Shown: positions 45,346 through 57,490, counted from the stretch's first letter. The stretch is DNA of 64,000 bases from Leptodactylus fallax (GCA_947044405.1 CAMRHE010000018.1:5775501-5839500), one strand, 5' to 3'. A program made the numbers and translations. Notes: generated by a model not told the origin, from the letters alone.

Positions 45346-47814
45346 ATTTGATATTTATTTCCCGCAATTATATTTATTAATTATTTTTACTTGATATATT
45401 TTTTTCTATGGTTTATTTTTTTCTTTGGTTAATGATTACTATTTATGCATATACTATTTATTATAATGTATTTCATGCCATTCTGCCAGCTGTATTATGA
45501 GTGGTGCCTGTATCTTGTGTTTTGTCATCTTTTCTTCATATATTTTTTGTATATATTTTATGTACACCTATGATATACATAGTTACTTTGGTTTATTCTG
45601 TTCCTTTCTGTTTCCCAAATTCCCAAAACATTGCATATTAATACTTATGATAAAACACTTGATTATTGAGCAGTGCTACTGTTGATAACATGATTGGCAA
45701 AAATGGGAAGTGTCCACTGAAATAAAATCATTACAAAAATACTGCATCAAGTTTGGAGGGCTGTTTCATCATTTTATGCACTCGTGCAACTGTCAAGTCT
45801 TCTCAATGGGTGTGTCCCAAAACGGATTTCTATGCTGGACAGCAGCATAAGACCCTAGACTGCATCATGCGCTGGATGGTTCCACCCTGGTAAGTCTTTG
45901 TTAGGTACTTATGCCTCTTTTTTCCTGCATCCAAGATATCAACCGTTCACTTGCTGCCTAATATCTCCTACCCCTTGGCAGGTGCCACTGTATTAAGAGA
46001 TAATGACTGTCAAAGATTTTACCTGTGTGGAGGTTTATAGTAGTCATTTGTGAATGAATCCATTCTTTGCACAGTGCATGCACTCTCTTTTAATAAAACG
46101 TAAAAAGATTCATGTTATACATTACATCCGAATTTGCTAGAAACAAGTAGCTGATGAATACGTTGTGATACATTGTTTTAGTTATACAAGCAAATACGGG
46201 TCAATGTTCTTCTAGTGCAAAATATATTGCCTTTTCCCTACTCATACTAGAGTTCTTTTGTGATTCATCTATGTTGTAACATACTAAATTATAGTTCTTA
46301 TTAAAGAACTTGACAAGGGAAATGCTTCATTTGAGATGGAACAAGATGAGTCTATTAAGGAATAACTTAGTAATTTCTCTTTTGATATAAATTCAGGGTT
46401 ATAATGTTAATGCTTACTACATTTCTCAACATTTACAGCGATGCCATAAAAACAAAACAAGTCTTTGGCTGCTTCTAAATGTATTGATCTGCACCAGGCA
46501 AGTTTGTAATGTTTTATCACATCCTGGCTTGCAGTAATTTGCTTGTAGGTAAAACATCATTATAGCTGGATCTATAAAGTGTTCATAAATGTAATCACGA
46601 TCTCTGCACATAGAAGTAAAATTACTATATTCTTGGCTAAGATGCTTTAACTAGGGAAATAATTCTCCAGTTTGGAGCTATGATATGTTCAAAAATAATT
46701 ATTATTGTGATCATTGGAACTCAGCTTTATAAACTTAATAATTTCCGTACATATACAGTATTGTAAACTGTTTACAAAAAAGTTGTTAGGTGAATATAAA
46801 GCTCATAAAGGTAAATAGTATGTACACAGGCTGAAATAATAGAACTGTTCTTTTAGAACACGTTTCTAAATGCAGTCGCCCATTCCTGCAGTTTCAGTTT
46901 TGTGAGCATCTTCTACTCACTGGATAGTGCTAGATTGATGACCAAATCATACCAAATTAAATGGAAAATATAATGTCACAAATCAGTCTGATACAAGATA
47001 TATCCGACTTACTGTGAATCAATTCTGTTGGGCGTCCATACACCTTACACACCACACTTGCACATATGATGCTGGATTCCAACTCACTTATCATGCTAGG
47101 AAACACAAGACTGAAGCGACCTTCTACTATCACATATCAACACCAAAAATTGCCACCAACTGCCTCTTTATGATAGGTGAAACATCATGATTTTGGGTTA
47201 GTTGAGCAATACCCCTGTTTGTAATCCAATCCTGATGGACGCCACATTCAGCTTAAGCTTGATACTGAATGAGATACTGAACACAGCTTTACAAAGTAAA
47301 ATGATTCCCCCCCAAACTTGTTGAGTACATGAGAGCACTATCCCCTTGTATTCTTGTCCTATGTATGTTTCCTAAAGTCCAGAAGAATCTATTAAACCCT
47401 CCTGGGTGTCCTATTGCCTTGGGCACAGACTGGGTTTTTCAAGCTCCAGCCAGGATCCATGGAACCCTACTGAGCAGGGCTACAGAGTCTCAGTGTACCT
47501 TCTGTTTTTCATGGTAGGAGGCCCAATCAGTTACATCCAGTGAGCGCTCCAATTCATAAAGAACATCATATCTGCTTTTTCTGTGTGGACTTTAGCTACT
47601 GTTTAAATGAATAACAAACAAGTTGGAGGAAAGTTTCCATCTTGTTTTAACATTGCAGTGAATGACAGTGGTTATAGACAGAGGGTGCTACAGTATATCT
47701 GCATCTGTCAGAAGAACAAACTAAAAAGTATGAACCTAGCCTTACACATACAGTACTGTAATGAGTGGTTGTATGTACTGTATATATCAATACTATTATC
47801 ATACATATACATAA
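45346..47814. other. Unrecognised, with a second LINE scrap
   Basis: 45788-45900 (gtgtgtcccaaaacggattt, ctatgctggacagcagcata) duplicates 45095-45170 of the L1 fragment, so it is another scrap or a local duplication. 45905-47814 shows nothing supportable. Confidence 0.45.
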
Positions 47815-48505
47815 TTAACCCCTTCCTGACATCCGCCGTAATAGTACAGCGGATGTCAGGTGTTTAAATATGGCGGCCGCTCGGGAACTGAGCAGCCACC
47901 ATAGCCGCTGGGTCTCTGCTGTTTTATATAGCAGAGACCCGGCACTAATGCCCGCGATCAGTGATCGTGGGCTTAAACCCCTTTTGCGCCTCAGTCAAAG
48001 TTGACCCAGGCGCCATTTTACCGGCGGCGCACAGGCGCTGCCATTTTGCCAGGGATTGCCGGCACCCGGAGCAAGCTCCAGGGCTGGCGTCCAGTTACTA
48101 TGACAGTTGGGAGCCTTGTGAAGGCTCCCAGGCTTTTCTTTAGTATCTTTCTATTGCAGGTTGCTCTATGCAGCCTGCAATAGAAATGCCGTTTTTTTTG
48201 CAATGCATTGTAATGCAATAGCAATGTAATGCATTGTATTAGTGGTCAGACCCCCTGGGGTTCAAGACCCCTAGGGGGTCTAATAAATGCAAAAAAAGAA
48301 AAATAAAAAAAATATAAAAAAATATTAAAAATATTAAAAGTTCAAATCACCCCCTTTTCCCTAGGACACATATAAAAGTACTTAAATACATAAACATTAG
48401 GTATTCCTGTGTCCAAAACGCCTGGTCTACAAATCTATAAAAATATTTTACCCGTACAGTAAACGCCGTAGTGGGAAAAAAAATCAAAAGTGCCGAACAT
48501 CTTTT
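47815..48505. repeat. TTAACCCC-type interspersed repeat
   Basis: TTAACCCCTTCCTGACATCC at 47816 opens a repeat with palindromes (acatccgccgtaat / gcggatgt; tctctgct-atagcagaga; gaccccctggggttcaagacccctagggggtc). It is related, inverted, to 40290-41132. A GC-rich promoter-like middle (atggcggccgctcggg, gcgccattttaccggcggcg) precedes an A-rich right part. Confidence 0.6.
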
Positions 48506-49389
48506 TTATCTCCAGCTGAAAAATCAGAGGAAACAATCTGCTACTGATGCTTACTGAAATTAATGGAAAAGTTTGGAGGCATTTTTAGAGGTGGATTTTG
48601 ATGTGGTGCATGCTCACATAGTGGCAGCCACATACAGCCAAAATCCGCCTGGATTCTACAGCCAATGTTCACACAATTATAATTGTGCATTGTGCGATTA
48701 TTGGTCGCCATATGTGGCTGCCGCTATATAAATATGCACCCGGACCTGAATACCCCTTACGGATTCCTGCTGCTCTGGACAACTGAACTTGTGCTGGTCC
48801 TTTAATTCTTCCTAACTGGGTTGAGACCATGATTGATCCCATTCAGCCCAGGACTGTAGAATTGGAAGTTCAAACCACAAACTCTGACTCTATATTTTTC
48901 TACAGCCTGACTTCTTCATAAATAGCTCACAACATTCACCCTCATATTAAAAACATGACCAAAGCTTTCTTCTGTCCTTTCTTCTTTCATATTTTTTTAC
49001 TTTTGTATCCTATGGGGATCTGAGAAGGGGTGGGGGTGCACTGGGGGGCACCTACATGGGGAGTTGTGAAGGGTGTAGAGGGTGTACCAGAAGGGGTCTC
49101 TGAGGTGATGGGAAGGCACTTGCATGGGTAGCTGAGAACTACCAACAGGAGTAGCACCTACATGGAGAACTGAGAAGAGCGGAGGGGGTGCACCAGCAGG
49201 GGGGTACCTACAAGGGGAGCTGAGCAGGGAGAGGGAGTGCACCTACATGGAGAGCTGAGAAGGGGGAGGGATTCATCAGCAGTAGGGGTGTCTGAGGTGA
49301 TGGTGGGACACCAGCAGAAAGAGGCACTGTGAGGACTGAGGAGACATAGCACTGGCTGCATAAAATGATGATGATGCAGTCCAAGTTCA
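48506..49389. repeat. MITE-like segment, then a minisatellite
   Basis: 48560-48740 has inverted words (gtggcagccacatacagcca / ggtcgccatatgtggctgcc). 49010-49330 is an array of about 55-bp units (gcacctacatggggagctgagaagggg). Minus-strand frames there are artefacts. Confidence 0.6.
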
Positions 49390-49659
49390 CTCCTCATTAG
49401 AGATGAGTCAGTCAATTCTGCAGAAGTGGAATTCGATCCGAATTTCAGGAAATCTTTGATTCGCCATGATTCCGGATTTCCTCACGCTTCAATGCATTTT
49501 TTTTTAATAAAATGGCACATGTTAGGACTCTGGGGGACTCTGGGAGTACGGGATCACCCACAATGCCAAGCGTGCAGCTAATCAGCAGCCAGAAGGACCT
49601 GTGATGTCACAGCCCTATAAAAACCCTCAGCCATTTTAGGTACACGCATTCCACATCGC

Positions 49660-51690
49660 TCTTACTGTAGGGACAGATGTCAACAGGAGCTAGGGAAAGA
49701 CTTAGAAAACATATAGAAGTTCAGGGAAAGAGGCTGAGCCTTAGAACTGTAGGGAAAGGATAGGGAGGAATTGAGTGAAGAATTTGGGGTGGTTGCAGGG
49801 TCATTTACATTAAGAATATGCAGCATAATTCACATTGCAGCACTCACTGCCATTTTACTGCTGCTTATTACTCATATCTGTGTCTTCATGGTAGAACACA
49901 ACAAGCCTTTTGCAGTGCAGTACAGCAAAAAACTGTGAATTATCATACACTAATATCTGCACGTATCTGTAAAAAAAGCCTTTTTAAAGGTTTTTACTAT
50001 AAGGGGCTTATTCACTGTTCTTCCAAGGCATTACATTATTCAGTACTATTGTGCCAAAGCCATATCTGCATGTATATGTAAAAAAAGCCTTTTTAAAGGC
50101 GTTTATTATAAGGGGCTTATTCACTGTTCTTCCAAGGCATAACATTATTCAGTTTTATGCATGTGGAAAGATCTGCTAACAAGCAGAGACACGCCTACCC
50201 AATCACATCACTAGAGAACATCATGTGACCGTCTGATGTCACAAAGGTCCTTACTAAATATTCGTTACCGCAAAGCATCAGGAAATCCAGAATCGTGGGG
50301 AATCGAAGATTTCCTGAAATTCGGATCGAATTCCACTTCTGCAGAATCGATTCGCTTATCTCTATTCAGTACCATTGTGCCAAAGAAAACTGAATTATCA
50401 TCCAATAATATCTGCACTTATCTGTAATAAACGCCTTTAATGTGGGGAAAAACATAACGACCATATCCGCCATTTTGTTACCAGTATAAAATTGCAGGCC
50501 ATTTTTCAATACAGTATTGTCAATAATAATTCAATAATTCAATAATTCTTAGCAGTTATCACTTATTTAAAAGGTGTTTATTAGTGTCAAAACCCATAAA
50601 AAGGACTGTATTCCCAGTTTGTTACCAGTATAAAGTTGCAGGCCATTTTTCAATACAGTATTGTCAATAATAATTCAATAATTCTTAGTGGTTATCACTT
50701 ATTTAAAGGTGTTTATTAGTGTCTAAACCCATAAGAAGGACCATATTCGCCAATTTGTTATCAGTATAAAGTTGCAGGCCTTACTGTAGGAACAGACGTT
50801 GGCAGGAGCTAGGGAAAGACTTAGAAAACATATAGAAGTTCAGGGAAAGAGGTTGAGCCTTAGAACTGTAGGGAAAGCATAGGGAGGAATTGAGAGAAGA
50901 ATTTGGGGTGGTTGCAGGGTCATTCACAGCAAGAATTTGCAGCATAATTCACATTGCAGCACTTACTGCCATTATACTGCTGCTCATTACTCATATCTGT
51001 GTCTTCAAGGTGGAACACAACAAGCCTTTTGCAGTTCAGTACAGCAAAAAACAGTGAATTAGCATATACTAATATCTGCACATATCTGTAAAAAACGCCT
51101 TTTTAAAGGCGTTTATTATAAGGGGCTTAGTCACTGTTCTTCCAAAGCATAACATTAGTTAGTACTATTGTGCCAAAGTAAACTGAATTATCATCCAATA
51201 ATATCTGTACGTAACTGTAAAAAAAGCCTTTAACGTGGGGAAAGACATAACGACCATATTCGCCATTTTGTTAACAGTATAAAGTTACAGGCCATTTTTA
51301 AAACAGTATTGTCAATAATAATTCAATAATTCTTAGCGGTTATCACTTATTTAGAGGTGTTTATTAGTGTCTAAACCCATAAGGAGGACCATATTTGCCA
51401 TTTTGTTACCAGTATAAAGTTGCAGGACATTTTTAAAAACAGAATTGTCAATAATAATTCAATAATTCTTAACAGTTATCACTTATTTAAAGGTGTTCAT
51501 TAGTGTCTAAACCCATAAAAAGGACCATATTCGCCATTTTGTTACCAGTATAATGTTGCAGGCCATTTTTAAAACAGTATTGTCAATAATAATTCAATAA
51601 TTCAATAATTTTTAGCGATTATTATCACTTATTTAAAGGTGTTTATTAGTGTCTAAACCCATGAGGAGGACCATATTCGCCATTTTGTTC
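49660..51690. repeat. Tandem and segmental repeats in the hAT 3' region
   Basis: Units of about 130 bp (gccattttgttaccagtata, ttgcaggccattttt, gtcaataataattcaataat, tcacttatttaaaggtgttt) recur about six times between 50450 and 51690. A longer block (tgtaggaacagacgttggca, agggaaagacttagaaaaca) at 49670-50080 recurs at 50785-51180. One unit lies inverted near the other end of the element (56985-57080). Confidence 0.8.
50155..50364. mobile_element. Second hAT-family MITE, partial, in the host 3' region
   Basis: The right end gaatcgattcgcttatctcta matches the MITE at 52141-52563. TTCAGT stands at both sides. The left end lacks the TAGAGATGAG terminus, so the copy is truncated. The host repeat word attcagtaccattgtgccaa resumes after it. 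Confidence 0.65.
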
Positions 51691-51704
51691 CCATTGTGCT
51701 GATG

Positions 51705-51830
51705 GAGCCGATACTGCTCCTGCCACCCCCAACCCCTCCCACAGCTGCCATGCCAGTTCAAGTTGAGCTCTCAGGTCCCTCCCGGTCAGACATGCTAGAG
51801 GATGGATGATGGCGCAGATAAACAGCGGCC
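51705..51830. repeat. Duplicate of a transposase-gene segment downstream of the stop
   Basis: atactgctcctgccaccccc, cacagctgccatg, agaggatggatgatggcgca parallels 52676-52797 in the same orientation. It lies just beyond the hAT stop at 51850. Confidence 0.7.
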
Positions 51831-51849
51831 AAGTTGCTACATGGATCAT

Positions 51850-52140
51850 TTAATCTAATGCATCAGGCATTGGTGGGTGGAAATCCTGGCTGATCCATGC
51901 CTGATTCATCTTCACAAAAGTCAGTCTCTCCAAATTTTGGGTGGACAGGCGAATTCTCCTTGGGGTAACTATGGCCCCCGCCGCACTAAACACCCGCTCT
52001 GATGCCACACTATTGGCCAGGCAGGACAGCTTTTCCAGTGCAAACTCGGGCAGTTGCGGCCACAAATCCAGTTTGGCTGCCCAGTAATCCAGCGGATCTT
52101 CGATGACAGGTGGCAGGGTGCACTCTAAGTATGCCACCAC
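51850..52140 (-). pseudogene. hAT transposase, C-terminal dimerisation domain
   Basis: The last exon-like piece of the hAT transposase reads DPLDYWAAKLDLWPQLPEFA, then CLANSVASERVFSAAGAIVT, then RRIRLSTQNLERLTFV. This is the classic hAT C-terminal dimerisation region, and the SER motif carries the conserved catalytic glutamate. The frame is open to a stop at 51850. Upstream it continues directly into 52564 once the 423-bp MITE is discounted: NQQVV on one side and AYLE on the other. Confidence 0.85.
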
Positions 52141-52563
52141 TAAAGATGAGTAAATTTCTCAAAAGTTCGATTCGGCAGTTCAATTCGAAGTTCCAAAAAA
52201 TTTGCTTTGATCCGAATTACTTTGCGGTGAATAAACAGCTATTTCCAGGCTGCAGAGAGCCTGGGTGGGCAGGCGGGCGGCAAAATGGCAGAAGCCCCTG
52301 GATGCCGCAGTCATATCTATCTCTCTCTCTCTCTCTCCCAGCAAGGACAACTTTTATTCATGTGGAAGGATCTGCTAACAAGCAAAGACACACCTACCCA
52401 ATCACATCACTAGAGAATATCTTGTGACCGTCTGATGTCACAAAGGTTCTTACTAAATATTCGTTACTGTGAAGCATCAGGAAATCTGGAATCGTGGAGA
52501 ATCGAAGATTTCCTGAAATTCGGATCAAATTCCACTTCTGCAGAATCGATTCGCTCATCTCTA
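52141..52563. mobile_element. hAT-family MITE inside the transposase gene, perfect 8-bp TSD
   Basis: GCCACCAC at 52133-52140 and 52564-52571 flank ends TAAAGATGAG and CTCATCTCTA. These are the termini of the host hAT itself. The interior has a (TC)n run at 52319-52337 and shares 52370-52563 with 50155-50364. The element is non-autonomous. Confidence 0.85.
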
Positions 52564-53362
52564 GCCACCACCTGCTGGTTCAGGTTCTTCTCTGTGTCTA
52601 GCTGCTGATGAGCAGTTTCTTCACTATGCGGGTGAAGAAAGCTGCTCATCAGAGACTCTAGGCTGAGGATACTGCTCCTGCCACCCCCGCCCCCACAGCT
52701 GCCATGGCAGTGCAAGGTGAATGCTCAGGGCCGGTTGAACCTGCGAGAGGATGGACGATGGCACAGATAGGCAGCAGCCAACTTACTACATAGGATATCT
52801 CTATAGTAGTTCAGTTTGTCCTCCTTCACAGCGGGTGTAAAAAAAGGCCCCCATTTTGCCCTGGTAGCGAGGGTCTAACATGGTGGAGAGCCAGTAGTCA
52901 TCCCTCTGCCAAATGGTGACAATTTGGCTGTCACTGCGCAAGGAAGTCAGCATGCATCAGGCCATTTGCGCAAGTGACTGCGAGGGACTCCCTGCATCCA
53001 TCTCCACTGCATACTGCCACGGTGTGTCTGGGTCATCTGCCTCATCATCCTCATCTCTCTCTGGCTGTTCTGGTTGCTCCTTCTCCTCCTCTCCACCCAT
53101 TTGGCTACACATTGTTTGTGCTCCAATGTCCTCCTCATCCTCCTCCTCCAGTTCAGCCCCCACAGGGCTCATGTGGCCTTGAGATGTAGACGCCACATCT
53201 CCAGTCCCCTGACCAGCCAGATTGAAAAGCATCTTTTCCAGGATGTGAATCAGTGGAATGACGTTGTTCATCCCTTAGTCCTGGCGACTGACTAACAAAG
53301 TGGCCTCCTCAAAGGGAACGAGCAAACGGCAGGTGTGAGCTGCCACTGTCTAACGTTAAAGT
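52564..53362 (-). pseudogene. hAT transposase, central part
   Basis: On the minus strand, from the Tc1 insertion inward: FEEATLLVSRQ-like helical sequence, an acidic loop (ELEEEDEEDIGAQ, EKEQPEQPERDEDDEADD), WQRDDYWLSTMLDPRYQGK (the hAT LDPRYK box) near 52840, then LESLMSSFLHPHSEETAHQQ near 52620. At least one stop or shift lies near 52730. The overlapping + strand Ser/Pro frames in 52913-53295 are shadows. Confidence 0.8.
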
Positions 53363-54000
53363 TACAGTTGTGCTAAAGGCACAGGAAACTTGGTCTAAGT
53401 TAAAGGAAAGATGAATGGAGCACATTATCAGCAAATACTGGAGGCAAATTTGCACTCATCAGCCAGGAAGCTGCACATGGGACGTACTTGGACGTTCCAA
53501 CATGACAACGATCCAAAACACCAGGCCAAGTCGAGCTGTCATTGGCTACAGCAGAAGAAAGTGAAGGTTCTGGAATGGCCACCTCAGTCTCCTGACCTCA
53601 ATATTATTGAGCCACTCTGGGGAGAACTCAAGCACACAGTAAATGCAAGACAGCCCAGGAATTTACAGGAACTGGAGACTTTTTGCCAAGAAGTATTGGC
53701 AGTTTTACCATCTGAGAAAATAAAGAGCCTCATCCACAACTACCACAAAAGACTTCAAGCTGTCATTGATGTTAGAGGGGGCAATACACGGTAATAAGAA
53801 CTGGGGTATGTGAACTTTTGAACAGGGTCATTTTGATTTTTTTGGTTGTCATTGTGATTTAAAAAGAGAAAACACAGAAGTTTGACAATAAATAGCTTCA
53901 ACCAACCACTAACCATGAGTGGAGAAAAAGTTTTTTGTGTTATCATTCATATTCTCTGAAAAAAGGCCAAAAAAACAAAAAACTTTTCAGCACAACTGTA
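53363..54000 (+). mobile_element. Tc1-like transposon, internally deleted, in the hAT gene
   Basis: TACAGTTGTGCT at 53363 and agcacaactgta at 53989-54000 are the ends, with TA duplicated. Only about 20 bp of the left end remain before the coding sequence starts mid-gene. The hAT frame joins across it (VLPYV on one side, LTLDSGSSH on the other). Confidence 0.85.
53411..53794 (+). pseudogene. Tc1-like transposase, C-terminal half, open frame
   Basis: A DDE-superfamily catalytic C-terminal half: NGAHYQQILEANL, TWTFQHDNDPKHQAK (second catalytic Asp), EWPPQSPDLNIIEPLWGELK (third acid, DDE/D box), then LPSEKIKSLIHNYHKRLQAV. The frame is open for 127 codons to a stop at 53794. The N-terminal DNA-binding half and first catalytic Asp were deleted, so it cannot transpose. 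The ATG at 53411 is an internal codon. Confidence 0.85.
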
Positions 54001-55769
54001 CATAGGGGAGTACCTCTGTCCCTTGGATCATAAAGAAATCGTTTTTGGCTTTTCTCTGTTCATATAGTCGATCCAACATATGGAGGGTGAAATTCCAACG
54101 GATGGAAACATCGCATATCAGCCTATGTTGTGGGAGGCCATTCTGCCGCTGCAGCTCAAGGAGGGTGTGCTTGGTGGTATACGAGTGGCTGAAGTGCATG
54201 CAGTTTCCTTGACAATTTTAGGATGTCTTGCAGATGGGTGGAACACTTAAGGAAATGCTTGACAACCAAATTGAACACGTGCACCATGCAGGGCGCATGG
54301 CTCAGCCCTCCTTGATGAAGTGTCGACACCATGTTCTTCCCGTTGTCGGTCACCATGGTTCCGATTTTGAGGTGTCGCGCAGAAAGCCAGGATTCGATTT
54401 CTTGAGGAAGGACACAGAGCTTTTCCTCTCCTGTTTGAGTCCGTTCACCCAGACAAACGAGGTGTAGAACAGCGTGACACCATTATGCCCTGCACATGTG
54501 GTATGCTGGAGGAGCACTGTGATTTGTCCCTGCAGTGGAGGCTGAGGAGACAGTGGAGGATGAGGCTGACATTGTTGCAGGACCAACGGTGTGAGAACGT
54601 GGAGGCTAAAGCTGCGCCACCTGTCCAAGTTGCTGGTGTGTCTGGGCAGGCACCACGTTAACCCAGTGGGCCGTAAATGACATACAGTATATTGTCCTTG
54701 ACCGTAGTTACAGCTCCACATGTCGGCGCTGCCGTGCACTTTGGCAGACACTGACAGGCTCAAGGACTGGCCCACCTTCTCTTCTACATATTTGTGCAGG
54801 GCTGCTACTGCCTTTTTGGCAAAGAAATGACAGCTTGGGACTCTCCACCTCAGCTTGGCACAAGCCATGAGTTCTCTGAAAGGTGCAGAGTCCACCCCTT
54901 GGACTTGCAGCACCAGGAACTTGGACAGAAGCATGTTCAGCTTCTGCACTGTTGGATGAGTGCATGTATACTGTTGTCTCTTCTAAATCACTTCTGTGAT
55001 GGATTGCTGATGCAATGACTGACTAGGAGGAGGAAAAGCATGAGCATCACAACCAGCAGATGATAGGATGGACACACAGCTTCCTTTGGCTGAGGTGGTG
55101 GAGCTTTGACTGCCTGAAATGGCGTGTGTGCCTCTGGGTGGTGCAGCGGTTGCTGTGGCAGGCTGGGCCAACACATTGGAGCTACAGCTCTCCCAGACCA
55201 CTTTATGGAGATGCTGCATATGTCGACACCTGGCTGTGGTACCAACATTCGCACCCTGGCCACGCTTCACCTTCTGCCCACAGATTGAACATACGGCCAT
55301 ATTGACCTCCCCCGGCGGCTTTACAAAAAACTGCCACACCGCCGAGTAGGTGATTTTACCCCCAACACTCCGCGCTAACTGTCTGCTACCGCCATTGCCT
55401 CCGTGATCCCCTGCACCACTGCTTTTCGGGCAGGTAGGCTGCTGCGAAGCGGTTGGTCTACCCCAGGCACGTTTAGCTCCCAACCTCCCACTGCTGCCAC
55501 CCTGCTGACTCCCCCCGCTGCCTCAAGTGCAAGCTGCAACCCTCTTCTCCTGATGACGATGAAACCCCTCCCAATTACGATCGGCTACATCGTCATCTAC
55601 TACAGTCTGCAGTTCACTGATGTCCTCCTCAACACCAGCTCCCATGCCACTCTCCTCATCACTACTTGCCCGCCTACTGGAGGAAGTGGCGGATGTCTCC
55701 TCCAAATCTTAGCTGAGCAGCAACTGCTGACTGTCCTCTACACTTACCCCAGTCCCATGGGTTCGCTGC
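54001..55769 (-). pseudogene. hAT transposase, BED finger and catalytic N-terminal part
   Basis: From the CR1 side: VEDSQQLLLS, EETSATSSSRRASSDEESGM (acidic linker), then YSAVWQFFV, AVCSICGQKVKRGQ and CRHMQHLHK, a BED-type zinc finger (CxxC and H cluster) at about 55350-55200 for DNA binding. HGSADMWSC near 54724 is the first catalytic Asp block. VTDNGKNMVSTLHQGGLSHA at 54356 onward carries the second Asp. VHVFNLVVKHFLK, CDVSIRWNFTLHMLDRLYEQ and TEVLPYV follow, ending at the Tc1. Frames change several times, so the gene is dead. Confidence 0.85.
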
Positions 55770-56545
55770 CTTGGGATAACCTTGGACTCTGACCTATCCT
55801 TCAAGCCGCACATCCAAATCCTCAACACCTCCTGCCACCTCCAACTCAAGAACATCCATCGAATCTGCTCCTTCCTCACCCCAGAAACTACAAATATGGT
55901 AGTCCATACCCTCATAATCTCCCACTTAGACTACTGTAACACCCTTCTCCATGGCCTCCCAACAAATACTCTCGCCCCCCTCCAGTTCACCTTAAATTGA
56001 GCCGCTCGCTTAATACACCTCTCCCCCCATTCTTCATCGGCCACTCCCCTCTGCCAATCTGTTCACTGGCTACCCGTTGCCCAGCGAATAGAGTTCAAAT
56101 TGCTAACGTTGACATACAAAGCCATCCACAACCTGTCCCCTCCATGTATCTCTGACCTAATCTCCCACTACCTGCCCGCACGTAACCTCCGATCCTCCAA
56201 AGATCTCCGACTCCACTCTGCTCTTATCCACTCTTCACACAACCGTCTCTAAGAATTCTCCTGTGCATCCCCCATACTCTGGAACTCATTACCAAGACAC
56301 ATAAGACTGACCCCCACAATCACAAGCTTCAAGAAGGCTCTGAAGACTCACCTATTCAGGAAGGCCTACAACCCCCAATAACGCTACTGTCTCCATACCA
56401 CCACCTGAACAGCCTCTACCCCCACCTTCTGTCTCTATCCCTCTTCCCTCATAGATTGTAAGCCCTTGCGGGCAGGGTCCTGTATCCCACTGTGCCAGTT
56501 GGTCACTGTTAGTATTATCTGTTTTGTATATCTTGTGTACTGTAC
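55770..56545 (+). mobile_element. CR1/L2-like LINE, 3' part, in the hAT gene
   Basis: It begins inside the RT: LGITLDSDLSFKPHI-like, ISHLDYCNTLLHGLP, QSVHWLPVAQRIEFKLL, LTYKAIHNLSPPCISDLI, LWNSLPRHIRL, TSFKKALKTHLFRKAYN. Stops near 55998 and 56252 break it. The 3' UTR word attgtaagcccttgcgggca (56455) is typical of frog CR1 elements. Strongly 5'-truncated. Confidence 0.85.
55778..56382 (+). pseudogene. CR1-like reverse transcriptase, C-terminal remnant
   Basis: The thumb and C-terminal region of a CR1/L2-clade RT, in one frame with two nonsense codons. No catalytic YADD box is included. Stops and truncation exclude function. Confidence 0.8.
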
Positions 56546-56820
56546 GTATGCCAACTAAGGGTTTTGTCTGACGAACCCACTGACTCTTGGCTGGGGGTGT
56601 CTGTTGTGACTTGCCATGAATTGGATGACCGAGTCAACCAGTCTACAACCGTTGGGTTGCTGGTCAAGACATGACCGCTACTTGACACTGGGAACTCAGG
56701 CCTCTGTAACTGACCCCTGCTGCCACACCCCCTTACTCTGCTGCGACCTGTTCCTGCGTCAGAAACATTTAGGCCTGCGTCCCTCCCCTGTGCATGGCCT
56801 CTTGCTTCTCTGTCTGACAT
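56546..56820 (-). pseudogene. hAT transposase, probable N-terminal leader
   Basis: An open minus-strand frame from an ATG at 56820 (MSDREARGHAQGRDAGLNVS) reads through VVDWLTRSSNSWQVTT and PSQESVGSSDK up to the CR1 insertion. Position and composition suit the extended N-terminus before the BED finger. No domain is recognisable. Whether translation starts here or an intron intervenes is unknown. Confidence 0.5.
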
Positions 56821-57084
56821 ACTGTTTGATGAAAAAACGTAATTGCAAAGGGCAAAAAGGCCTGTTATTTTCTACTTTGAAGAGAATGGAAAATATGCCC
56901 TTATTTCTTTCCCCACTAATGAACACCTATAACAAAAGCGTGATAAAGACAGACATTTGTGGCTCCGAATTATTGAATTATTGACAATACTGTATTGATA
57001 AATGGCGTACAACTTTATACTGGAAACAAAATGGCAAATATGGTCCTCCTTATGGGTTTCCACACTAATAAACACCTTTAAATA

Positions 57085-57345
57085 AGGGCACTGTATGTCC
57101 TCCTCATGCTGATTCCCACTGGGTCACTCTGTGTACTCCTCATGCCGCTGCCACTGGGTCACTGTATGCCCTCCTCATGCTGTAGCTACTGGGTCACTGT
57201 ATGCCCTCCTAAGGCTGCTACTACCTCCACCTCTGCCACTGGGTCACTGTATGTCCTCCTCATGCCGCTGCCACTGCTGGGCCACTGTATGTCCTCCTAA
57301 TGCCGCTGCCACTGGGTCACTGTATAGCATCCTCATGCTGCTGTC
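57085..57345. repeat. Minisatellite in the hAT 5' region
   Basis: About seven units of ccactgggtcactgtatgtc plus ctcctcatgccgctg, 33-36 bp each. Open frames across it are artefacts. Confidence 0.8.
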
Positions 57346-57490
57346 AACTCCACATTATGTTGCCTTGCCACTCTGTAGACATCTATGTGGAATCTGCAAA
57401 CGAGGGTGTAAAAGGAGTGCACTCTTTCACTCTACAGTAGGATGTTGGGCCTCTGCACGGTTCTTTCTACCTGGCACTAACATGGACCTG

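Noticed and set aside
49010..51690. Regular repeats considered as a CRISPR-like array
   Set aside because: Units are long, degenerate, without unique spacers of constant length, and lie within or beside a eukaryotic hAT transposon.
52913..53295. Ser- and Pro-rich + strand frames
   Set aside because: They are opposite the acidic linker of the hAT transposase, whose GAG/GAA codons read as Ser/Leu/Pro on the other strand.
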